From Bryobacteraceae bacterium (GTDB lineage: Bacteria; Acidobacteriota; Terriglobia; Bryobacterales; Bryobacteraceae), in assembly GCA_025056455.1 (NCBI GenBank), contig JANWVY010000004.1, positions 124,001 through 188,000 on the forward strand: a stretch of 64,000 nt of DNA, in the 5' to 3' direction. A program made the translations under genes and the position numbers. A model generated the notes under the pieces. The model ran no database searches. It was not told where the DNA came from and was given only the letters and a program-made list of their open reading frames with translations. This document shows positions 33,687 to 41,911 of the stretch, in pieces (within the stretch, counting starts at the first letter, position 1; every line of letters starts with the position of its first letter).

Positions 33687-35687
33687 ATGAAGCCCATCGT
33701 CATCCCGCGCTTGGCCTGCCAGAACTGGGCGATTTCTTCAGAACTGGAATGGCTCGAAACCAACGGCTCCGGTGGCTTCGCCATGGGCACTGTAGCGGGC
33801 GCCAACACACGGCGCTATCACTCACTTCTAACGGTTTCGCTCCAGCCGCCGGTCGAGCGATATAACCTCCTTTCGCGAGTAGAAGAAGAGGTATTCTGTG
33901 ACGGCGAGTGGGTCAACCTAGGCGCCTGCCAGTATCCAGGCGTTATCAGCCCGTCTGGTTTCCGGTGGCTTGAGGAGTTCCGCCTTGATCCCTTCCCAAC
34001 CTGGTTTTATCAACTTGGAAACCGGCAACTCGAAAAACGTTTTTTCCTCCGGCATGGCAAACAGGCTGCCCTCCTCCAGTACCGGGCCAATCAAGACCTG
34101 CGCTTACGGGTCCGGCTGTTTCTGGCGTTTCGAGACTATCATTCGATGCAGCGCGCCCAGGCTGGCTGGGAGAGAGGTCTTGCCCTCAGCAATCAGCGGG
34201 TAACCCTGCGCCCCAAAGCGGATCTGCCACCTCTTCAGATCCATCACAACGCCCGAGACTTCGCTCACGTTGCGCACTGGTACTATCAGGTTGAATATCG
34301 CCAGGAGTCCGAGCGGGGCCTGGACGACCGCGAAGATCTGTACTCGCCAGGATGGTTGAATTTTGAACTCCAGGCAGGTGAGTTTGGTTTTCTGATTCCA
34401 ACAATCGAAAATCTCCAACCTGTGACGCCAACCGAGGTCTTGCAGTGGCAAGAAGAGGAAGTCCGCCACCGCGCCAAGCAGATCACCCCCGGACGCTCCA
34501 ATCTCTGGAATCGATTGGAATCGGCAGCGAGTCAATTCCTCGTCTGGCGCAAAGACGGATCCCCTACGATCATCGCCGGCTACCCGTGGTTCACGGATTG
34601 GGGCCGCGACACCATGATTAGCCTGCCCGGATTACTTATCGGCCGGGGTAGGCTTGAACTCGCACGCCTCATCCTAGAAGGCTTTTTGGCCCACCTGAAC
34701 CAAGGCCTAATTCCCAACCGGTTTCCGGACGCAGGCGCAGCTGCCGAGTACAATACGGCCGACGCCACCTTGTGGCTGTTTCAAGCCGCCTGGGCGTATC
34801 AAGTGGCTGGAGGCGACGAAGGTTTCCTTCAACAGGTTCTGTATCCCCGAGCTCACGAAATTCTTGCTTGGCACCAAAGGGGGACGCATTATGGCATCCG
34901 GATGGATCCTCAAGACGGGCTTCTTTGCGCTGGAACGCCGGGAACTCAACTCACTTGGATGGATGCCAAAGTGGGCGACTGGGTAGTGACGCCGCGTCAC
35001 GGCAAACCGGTTGAGATCAACGCGCTCTGGTATAACGCCTGGCGCATGACGTCGCACTGGGCGCAGCAGTTGGGTGAGCCCCAGCGCTCCTTCGAGCTCA
35101 GCCAAATGGCGGACCAGATCGCAGCGAGTTTTGAGAGCAAATTCTGGAATGCTGGCGCTGGCTGTCTTTATGATTGCCTGTTTGAGGAAGGACCAGACCC
35201 TCGTATCCGCCCCAATCAAATCTTTGCGGTCAGTCTGCCCTTTCCGCTAATGACGGTTGAACACTGGCGGTCGATTGTTCGCGTGGTCGAAGAGCGCCTG
35301 TTTACGCCTGTCGGCTTGCGGAGCTTGGATCCCAACGATGCAGAATATCGAGGCCGCTACCGGGGCGGTCCGCGGGAACGGGATGGCGCTTATCATCAAG
35401 GCACGATCTGGCTCTGGCTTTTGGGCCCTTTTGTGCTCGCCAAGCGGCGTGCCTTCGGCAACTCCCCACTTCCGGCGCCCCAGCGCACTGCGATCCTCGA
35501 AAGGCTTGCGGGGGAACTGGAACGGGGCTGTCTCGGCACGTTGCCTGAAATTTTCGAGGGTGACCCCCCGCACCGTCCCGTGGGCGCTCCGGCCCAAGCC
35601 TGGAGTGTGGCCGAGGCTTTCCGGATCTTAGCTCTCATGAGCTCGGAAGAAGCGGTCGATTGCAGCCCAGATACAAGTGCAGAATAG
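33687..35687 (+). CDS. Glycogen debranching enzyme (archaeal-type amylo-alpha-1,6-glucosidase)
   Basis: GH133-type enzymes hydrolyse alpha-1,6 branch points of glycogen. The N-terminal domain starts with the family pattern ELEWLETNGSGGFAMGTVAG and NTRRYHSLL. The catalytic (alpha/alpha)6 domain contains PWFTDWGRDTMISLPGLLIG, NRFPDAGAAAEYNTADATLW, TPGTQLTWMDAKVG and INALWYNAWR. Length 666 aa is normal. Glycogen synthase glgA lies 26 kb away at 60192. The good SD at ~33640 sits before an out-of-frame ATG 33650 (findings). The chosen ATG 33687 has only a weak GGAA in front. Confidence 0.93.
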   Translation: MKPIVIPRLACQNWAISSELEWLETNGSGGFAMGTVAGANTRRYHSLLTVSLQPPVERYNLLSRVEEEVFCDGEWVNLGACQYPGVISPSGFRWLEEFRLDPFPTWFYQLGNRQLEKRFFLRHGKQAALLQYRANQDLRLRVRLFLAFRDYHSMQRAQAGWERGLALSNQRVTLRPKADLPPLQIHHNARDFAHVAHWYYQVEYRQESERGLDDREDLYSPGWLNFELQAGEFGFLIPTIENLQPVTPTEVLQWQEEEVRHRAKQITPGRSNLWNRLESAASQFLVWRKDGSPTIIAGYPWFTDWGRDTMISLPGLLIGRGRLELARLILEGFLAHLNQGLIPNRFPDAGAAAEYNTADATLWLFQAAWAYQVAGGDEGFLQQVLYPRAHEILAWHQRGTHYGIRMDPQDGLLCAGTPGTQLTWMDAKVGDWVVTPRHGKPVEINALWYNAWRMTSHWAQQLGEPQRSFELSQMADQIAASFESKFWNAGAGCLYDCLFEEGPDPRIRPNQIFAVSLPFPLMTVEHWRSIVRVVEERLFTPVGLRSLDPNDAEYRGRYRGGPRERDGAYHQGTIWLWLLGPFVLAKRRAFGNSPLPAPQRTAILERLAGELERGCLGTLPEIFEGDPPHRPVGAPAQAWSVAEAFRILALMSSEEAVDCSPDTSAE

Positions 35688-35726
35688 AAACGTCGCTCGA
35701 TTCAAGGGCGGTTCGTTGAATTCAAC

Positions 35727-36638
35727 ATGTTTTCGGTGACTCTCTGCGTCAACGATGAGGAGCTTGACTGGCTGGTCGCCGAATTGGTGGACCTTGGCAC
35801 GGTTGGCCTTCGCGAAGAGCCCGGGCAGCTAACGGCCTACTTTGAAACAGAACAAGCGGCGCACTTGTGTAGCGCACACTTCGCCACGCGCCAGCCCGTC
35901 GTCCAGCAGGAGGAAACGCTGGACTACTCGGCCAACTGGCAGCGCTACTGGAGGCCGCTTTGCATCGGCCAGCGATTCTACTTGTCCCCACCCGGGGACA
36001 CCAGCACGACGCCCGGGGGCCGGATTCGGCTGCCCATGCGTCCCGGTAATGTCTTCGGCTCGGGCGATCACCCCACCACACAGCTTTGTCTCGAATTATT
36101 GGAGTCCCTCGTTCAACCGCAAGACCGTGTGCTGGATGTGGGAACGGGAACTGGTATCCTAGCCGAGGCGTGTCGACAACTGGGAGCCCGTTTGATTGCC
36201 GCTTGTGATCTCAGTGCAGAAGCGATCGAATCCTTGGATCGAAACACGCCACTGTTGCGATGGCGGGGAACAGCCGACGCAGCGCGTACCCACGGCTTTT
36301 CCCTCGCGGTCGCCAATTTGCCCACCGGTGTTCTAACTGACCTCATGCCAGAGCTCAACCGCCTGCTCGCTCCCGGTGGAAGCCTGGTGGCCAGCGGATT
36401 CCTCGAAGAACAGATTCCTCGCATCGAAACTGCTCTTACGGCGCAAGGACTTTGTCCAGAAACGGTAAAGCGGCGGCAAGGCTGGGGCGCTGCAACCGCA
36501 CGGAAGACAAGTGCATCTGGAACGAGTGCTGAAATGTCATCCTCCGCCCTATGTTACCCTAAAAAGTTGCCTTCCCCTAGATTCCAAGCCTCGCTGCAAT
36601 CCCTGATTGCCCTATGGTTTTTCGCATTCTTGTTGTGA
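35727..36638 (+). CDS. prmA: Ribosomal protein L11 methyltransferase-like (PrmA family)
   Basis: The 303-aa protein has the PrmA pattern FGSGDHPTTQLCLELLE, the SAM motif RVLDVGTGTGILAEA, ACDLSAEAIES and a short NLPTG in place of NPPY/NILA. This suggests methylation of L11 or a related substrate. The last ~40 residues after GWGAATAR do not look like a natural PrmA end. They run 25 bp into purL, so a stop may have been lost there. Cytoplasmic. Substrate certainty is moderate because the usual NxPY-type motif is altered. Confidence 0.8.
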   Translation: MFSVTLCVNDEELDWLVAELVDLGTVGLREEPGQLTAYFETEQAAHLCSAHFATRQPVVQQEETLDYSANWQRYWRPLCIGQRFYLSPPGDTSTTPGGRIRLPMRPGNVFGSGDHPTTQLCLELLESLVQPQDRVLDVGTGTGILAEACRQLGARLIAACDLSAEAIESLDRNTPLLRWRGTADAARTHGFSLAVANLPTGVLTDLMPELNRLLAPGGSLVASGFLEEQIPRIETALTAQGLCPETVKRRQGWGAATARKTSASGTSAEMSSSALCYPKKLPSPRFQASLQSLIALWFFAFLL

Positions 36639-39406
36639 AGAAGCCGGAGTACTCGGCGCGGCACATGCAGCGCTGGGCGGCAACTTTAGGGCTAGCCGAC
36701 CTCGAGATCTCCCGTGCCTACTTCTTCGAAACGGATTCGGAACTCCCAGCTCCCAAGCGAGCGGAGTTGAGCGCCGCGCTGGCCGATCCCATCATCGAAG
36801 AGGCCAGCGAGCGATTTCACACACCAGCGGCGTATGAATGCTGGATCGCCTATCAGCGCGGGATCATTGACAATGAATGCGATTCGATCGTGCGAATGTG
36901 CACGCTCCTGGGAATCGAGGGCGTGAAGGCGGCCAAAGTTGCTACCGTTTATCGGTCAGGTGATCCGGGCTTGCGCAGCGCGATCGAAACACACTGCTTC
37001 AATCCCAACATTGAAGAAATCCATGACGCCGAGCCTCTCTACGATTCTCTTCAGCCTTTGGGGCAATACATCCCCATGCGTTGTTATGATTTACGGGCTC
37101 TGAGTGACGCCCAGCTTGAGAGTCTCGGTCAAGAGGGTGGGCGGAATCTCAACCTGCGGATGATGCGGCAAATCCGGGAGATTCAACAAGCCACTTCGGC
37201 GCCCTACGTCACCGATGTTTTGCTTGAGGCCATGGACGCGCGGTGGAGCGACCACTGCTACCACACAACCTGGAAAGCGCTGGGTCACTTGCTCCAAAAA
37301 CTGGCTCAGGCCTCTCGCGATACCGCCAACCCCAATATTGTCTCCATGTTTGAGGACAACGCCGGAGTGTGGGATTTCTATGACGGCCTTGCAGTCGCCC
37401 TGAAAGCAGAAACGCACAACGGTCCCTCGGCCATCTCGGCATACTTTGGCCAGCTCACGAAGTTAGGCGGCGTTCTTCGAGACATCTTAGGCGCAGGGCA
37501 GGGCGCCGATCCGGTAGGTGTCTTCGAATACACGGCCACGGGCGTGCCCGGAACACCCTCTCCTCTTCGCGGACGCCCTTCCCCCAAGCAGATCGCTCAG
37601 GAAACGATCCGCGCCATCCGGGAATATGGCAACACGTTCGGGGCGCCGATGATGTGGTCGCAGATGACCTTCCACCCTGCTTACCGCGCCAAACCCTTTG
37701 CCTTGGGCGGATGTATCGGCGTCATCCCCAAGAATCTTGCCCAGAAAGGGGCTCCTCAAAAAGACGACCTGTTGCTTCTGCTGGGAGGGCTTACGGGCAA
37801 TGACGGCATTCACGGCGCCTCGGCGAGCTCGGCGGGAGCGCAGATGGATTCCGCAGCGGTGCAAATTGGCAGTCCTCTCGAAGAGGTGAAATTTCGAGCA
37901 GCCATCATGGAGCTGCGCGATGCCGGATGCATCCGCGCGATCACGGATGTCGGCGGTGCAGGTTTGAATAGCGCCGTGGGCGAAATGGGAGACCCTTGCG
38001 GCGTATGGTTGAATACTGCTCTCGTGCCCCTAAAAACCGGTGGCTTGCCGATGTGGCGCATCCTGCTTTCCGAATCTCAGGAGCGCATGACCCTAGCCAT
38101 CGTTCCAGAAAAGCTTGCTTTGGCGCGCGCCATCCTCTCGCGGCACGAAGTTCGACACAAAGTCATTGGAAAGTTCACTGGCCAGGGCCGCTACACGGTC
38201 ATCCACGATCCCTCCTTTGATGAGGAAAAAATTGTAAATACCGATGCTTCCCAGCTGCCGCGCTCAGGTGAAGTTGGCATTGACGTGCCCTTCTCTCTTC
38301 TGAAATACGAACCGGAAGCGATTTTACCGCCCGAGGCTCCGCGGCTACCTACCAGGGCGACTTGCTGGCCCCACTGGACCCCCAGCCAGCTGCAAGCGAT
38401 TGTCCCAGAGCTGCTTGCTGACGCCGAAATCGCCAGTCAAATCTACGCCAGCATGCAGTATGATTCGACGGTCCAGGGACGCCTCACTTACGGACCCTAC
38501 TTCGGTGATCCCTACCGGGCGCGCGTGCCCACGAGCTTTTGGGCAGCCCAGCTGATTCCCGATAAACCCTATGCCAGCCTTTTCGCAGTTTCCTTCAATC
38601 CCTGGCTGTTTGAAGCCAATCCTCGCCTGGCGGCGCGTCAAGGCTTCCTGGCTTGCTTGAACAAGCTCGTTCTCGCTGGATCGAAACTGCGCGACATTTG
38701 CCTGTGCGACAACTTCTACACGCCCCATCTGACGCACGATTGGGCTTATTGGTTAGTAGCGATGGTGGAGGAAGTGGCGGCGCTGGTGCGAACCTTTGGC
38801 GCTCCGGTCATTTCCGGAAAAGATTCTTCCGCCGGCTCTGTGGAAACGCCAGAAGGAATAATTAGCGTTCCTCCCGCGGTATTTTTCTCCGCCTTAGGCA
38901 AAGCGAATGACTTCAACAAACTGCTCACAAATCCCTGGCGCAAAGCTGGCAATCTTTTGGTGCTCATTGGACCGGGTTGCGCATCTGCGGCCGGAACGGT
39001 CGCCCAGCGCGTCCTTCGGCTCCCAGGAAATGACGTCGATGAAATTGATGTCGATTCTTATCGAGAGTACCTGCTCGCCCTAGAGCGCCTGGACCGCCAA
39101 GGCGTTGCGAGCGGGATGCCAGTGGAGGCAGCTGGAATTCTAGGAGTTGCGGTTCGCCAAGCTTTGGCTACCGGTCTAGGCGCGCGCCTTGAGCTTGAGC
39201 CGCGCGAGCTCTTAATGGAACACCGCTGCGGCGCAATCCTTGAGGTGTCACCACCGGCTCTTTCTGCGCTTCCTAAGGCTCTTCAGCCGCGAGTGATTGG
39301 AGAGGTTGAAGCTGGACCCGCCTCCGTGCGGTGTGGTGACGTTGAGCTGCTGACGCCAGAAGCGATACGGGCCTGGCGAGACTCCTTTCGGAGGATGCTC
39401 GAATGA
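36614..39406 (+). CDS. purL: Phosphoribosylformylglycinamidine synthase with PurS-like N-terminus
   Basis: PurL makes FGAM from FGAR, ATP and glutamine-derived ammonia. The 930-aa length is between the small type (~740 aa with separate PurS) and the large fused type (~1300 aa). The first ~170 residues resemble PurS. The catalytic core follows: MDARWSDHCYHTTW (catalytic His), ALKAETHNGPSAIS, and TDVGGAGLNSAVGEMG, with the second half near ISGKDSSAGS. The glutaminase is the separate purQ. It overlaps purQ by 4 bp. The start ATG 36614 has no obvious SD and overlaps prmA. Confidence 0.94.
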   Translation: MVFRILVVKKPEYSARHMQRWAATLGLADLEISRAYFFETDSELPAPKRAELSAALADPIIEEASERFHTPAAYECWIAYQRGIIDNECDSIVRMCTLLGIEGVKAAKVATVYRSGDPGLRSAIETHCFNPNIEEIHDAEPLYDSLQPLGQYIPMRCYDLRALSDAQLESLGQEGGRNLNLRMMRQIREIQQATSAPYVTDVLLEAMDARWSDHCYHTTWKALGHLLQKLAQASRDTANPNIVSMFEDNAGVWDFYDGLAVALKAETHNGPSAISAYFGQLTKLGGVLRDILGAGQGADPVGVFEYTATGVPGTPSPLRGRPSPKQIAQETIRAIREYGNTFGAPMMWSQMTFHPAYRAKPFALGGCIGVIPKNLAQKGAPQKDDLLLLLGGLTGNDGIHGASASSAGAQMDSAAVQIGSPLEEVKFRAAIMELRDAGCIRAITDVGGAGLNSAVGEMGDPCGVWLNTALVPLKTGGLPMWRILLSESQERMTLAIVPEKLALARAILSRHEVRHKVIGKFTGQGRYTVIHDPSFDEEKIVNTDASQLPRSGEVGIDVPFSLLKYEPEAILPPEAPRLPTRATCWPHWTPSQLQAIVPELLADAEIASQIYASMQYDSTVQGRLTYGPYFGDPYRARVPTSFWAAQLIPDKPYASLFAVSFNPWLFEANPRLAARQGFLACLNKLVLAGSKLRDICLCDNFYTPHLTHDWAYWLVAMVEEVAALVRTFGAPVISGKDSSAGSVETPEGIISVPPAVFFSALGKANDFNKLLTNPWRKAGNLLVLIGPGCASAAGTVAQRVLRLPGNDVDEIDVDSYREYLLALERLDRQGVASGMPVEAAGILGVAVRQALATGLGARLELEPRELLMEHRCGAILEVSPPALSALPKALQPRVIGEVEAGPASVRCGDVELLTPEAIRAWRDSFRRMLE

Positions 39407-40074
39407 CACCCACGGTCAACGTGGTGTATTTCCCCGGCACAAACTGCCAGCGTGAAACCCTGCGAGCCTTCGAGCGAGTGGGCGCTAAGGCCCATCTCAT
39501 TTTCGCCTCGGATCTGCTCCAAGGGAGGTCGCGTCTCGATAGCGCCGACATCCTCTGTCTTCCTGGCGGATTCTCATTTGGCGACCACATTATGGGTGGA
39601 CTGGTGGCCTCGGTGTTATTGACGCACGGTCTGAAAGATCAACTCGCAAACTGTCGGCAGCGGCTCATCCTCGGCATCTGCAACGGTTTCCAAATCGCGA
39701 TCCGAGCGGGATTATTCGGCCCACACGTTACGCTTACTTGGAATGACTGCGGCACGTTCCAGGATATCGCCGAGCAGCCGCACGTCGTAGCTCGAGACCA
39801 CGGTACCCCCTGGCTACGTGGATTAGAAGGTGAGACTCTAACGTTTCCTTGCGCTCATGGTGAGGGGAAATTCATTTTCACCTCGCGCCAGGGCTGGCGT
39901 CGCGTGCTTTCTTATCCAGCTGGCGCCAATCCGGATGGTTCCATGGAGGACATCGCGGGAATCGCGACGGCTGATGGACAGGTGTTCGGTTTGATGAATC
40001 ACCCCGAGCGCGCCCTGCACCGGGATGCAAATCTCCAGTTTTTCGAAAATGGCGTGAATTGGGTGCGGAGCTGA
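39403..40074 (+). CDS. purQ: Phosphoribosylformylglycinamidine synthase glutaminase subunit
   Basis: PurQ is the class I glutamine amidotransferase that feeds ammonia to PurL. It begins VNVVYFPGTNCQRETLRAFE, has the nucleophile in LGICNGFQIAI (Cys93), and the catalytic CAHGEGKF and NHPERALHRDA at the end. The 223-aa length is normal. It overlaps purL by 4 bp. No separate purS is seen beside it, in line with the fused N-terminus of PurL. Confidence 0.96.
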   Translation: MTPTVNVVYFPGTNCQRETLRAFERVGAKAHLIFASDLLQGRSRLDSADILCLPGGFSFGDHIMGGLVASVLLTHGLKDQLANCRQRLILGICNGFQIAIRAGLFGPHVTLTWNDCGTFQDIAEQPHVVARDHGTPWLRGLEGETLTFPCAHGEGKFIFTSRQGWRRVLSYPAGANPDGSMEDIAGIATADGQVFGLMNHPERALHRDANLQFFENGVNWVRS

Positions 40075-40189
40075 GACTCTGCGATTTGCTTCTTGGCTTG
40101 AGCGTTCTAAACAGCTCGTCTTCAATCCCGTGACGGGACTCCTCAATGAGCGTTCCCTTGAAAAGCTGGCTCCGCACCAGTCCGATTGC

Positions 40190-41905
40190 TCAATTCAAGC
40201 CGAGTGCTCCTTTAACGAGCGGAAGAACCTCGATCGAGCGCATGCGAGGGAGTGTTTTTCCGGATGGAAGTGTGGGACCGCGGGCAAAGAAGATGCCGAG
40301 CATATCAATCCGTTCCGGCATCATACCGTGACTGCCCCGAGGATGGGGATCTTCCGTGATTTCTTCGGTGCCCGGGCCACACACTGGATAGTAACCAGGC
40401 GCCACATCGAAGTAGAGGTCGGCGCTGTTAGGACCATGGATCCCAAAGCGCTCCCCAAAAACAGCCGGGTCGAAAAACTCCGTCACCACCCGCTTTCCGC
40501 CATCGGAAACTTCTGAAAGAGCTTTACGCGCCGCGGCCAGCACGGAGGCTTTCTGATCCTCGACAATGAGCCCATCTTTCCAGTCCACCGTGTTGAGCAG
40601 TAATCCGGAAGTCAGGCAAGAAACACGGTCGGCGAGCCCAGCTTTGCGCAGCACAGCATCGACGTGGAGTCTTTTGGAAGTGGAGGTCATGCCATGATCG
40701 CTGGCGATGAAGATGTGATCGTCTGAATCGAAAAGCTCAAGCACGGCTTTGAGGCGGTGTTCGACAACCTGGTATCCCCAGGCCCGCCAGACGTTCATAT
40801 CGCGCTTACCGGCTCGATCCATACCGAGGAGCGCATGGTCCAGATCGTCGGGCTGGTTGAAATAGTCGACGAACAAAACGGGCTTGAAACGTTTCCAGAG
40901 CCAGACCGCATGACAAGCTGATTGGCGGCCATTCAACTCGACTGTCTCCAGATACCTACGCTCGGCCAGGCCACTGCCCAGCGGCCCGAACCGGCCGCGC
41001 TCATACAGGAAGTTGGCAGCGTTTCCGACGAAGCCTCCGCAAGAACGGAGCATCTCGGCCGCCGTCGATTCCGGTCCATAAACGCCGAGTTCCCGCAGCG
41101 CAGTGTGATACAGCAAAAATTGGCCCTGCTGGTTTTCGAATAGGCGGAAGAAGACCCCTGCCCGCAGCGCTGGAATGTAGAGAGAAGAACTGAAGTGACG
41201 GGCGAGAGTGCGACCCTGCGGCGGAGTTGTTTCGGTCGCGCGCAAGGGCACGCGGACAAACGGTGCACCGTCAACCCACACATAGGCGTCCCGGGTTGTA
41301 AGCACCATGTGGAACATCACGGGTCCGGCGCGAAAGCGCACTTGCCGGCCTGCCGGGATGCCCGCTGGCCGCGGATGATCGTCGTCTTCCACTTCCCGGG
41401 ACGTGATCACGGCATCCTGGGCGTAGCGAGTGGTCTGATATCCGTTCACTAGCACCAGTTCGCGGGCCTCTCCCTGGGCAATGGTCGGTCCCTGAAAAGG
41501 GAAGGCTTGTGTGACCTGGTGGGCCACAGTGGAGAGTCCCCGGCGCGCCGCCACAGCCCAGATGGGCTCAACCTTCAAACTTTCGGAGCGGAACCCAGAG
41601 ACGCGTTCCGTAAACTGGCGCCCTGCGCGAGGAAAAGGTGGATTCTCATTGGCCACGATTCCGTTGCGGTCCCCGTAAACGCCTGTGAAAAGCGCGGCGT
41701 GGGAGTTCGCTGTCGTACTGGGGAAGTGAGGCACGATGCCCTCGGCGTGAACTCCACTGCGTGCGATCTTGGCCAGCGACGGCGTTTGCTGCACAACATC
41801 GCCTTCGAGCCATCGCTGATATCCAAAGCCATCGAGCGACAGAAAAACAACCCGGTCCTTAGATTCGAGGCCACCTACGAGGAGAGATAGCAGCAGGAAA
41901 AGCAT
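40190..41905 (-). CDS. Type I phosphodiesterase / nucleotide pyrophosphatase-like protein
   Basis: The 571-aa protein is an alkaline-phosphatase-superfamily member. The N-terminus has a signal-like segment (LFLLLSLLVGG), then VVFLSLDGFGYQRW with the metal Asp. The nucleophile region is FPSTTANSHAALFTGVYGDR (Thr/Ser), followed by later metal sites in VDYFNQPDDLDHALLGMD and FIASDHGMTS, and RGSHGMMPERIDM near the end. This is the NPP/phosphopentomutase-like arrangement. It starts 6 bp after carB stops, so co-transcription is likely. Substrate is unknown. Confidence 0.85.
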   Translation of the reverse strand: MLFLLLSLLVGGLESKDRVVFLSLDGFGYQRWLEGDVVQQTPSLAKIARSGVHAEGIVPHFPSTTANSHAALFTGVYGDRNGIVANENPPFPRAGRQFTERVSGFRSESLKVEPIWAVAARRGLSTVAHQVTQAFPFQGPTIAQGEARELVLVNGYQTTRYAQDAVITSREVEDDDHPRPAGIPAGRQVRFRAGPVMFHMVLTTRDAYVWVDGAPFVRVPLRATETTPPQGRTLARHFSSSLYIPALRAGVFFRLFENQQGQFLLYHTALRELGVYGPESTAAEMLRSCGGFVGNAANFLYERGRFGPLGSGLAERRYLETVELNGRQSACHAVWLWKRFKPVLFVDYFNQPDDLDHALLGMDRAGKRDMNVWRAWGYQVVEHRLKAVLELFDSDDHIFIASDHGMTSTSKRLHVDAVLRKAGLADRVSCLTSGLLLNTVDWKDGLIVEDQKASVLAAARKALSEVSDGGKRVVTEFFDPAVFGERFGIHGPNSADLYFDVAPGYYPVCGPGTEEITEDPHPRGSHGMMPERIDMLGIFFARGPTLPSGKTLPRMRSIEVLPLVKGALGLN

Positions 41906-41911
41906 CCGGCT

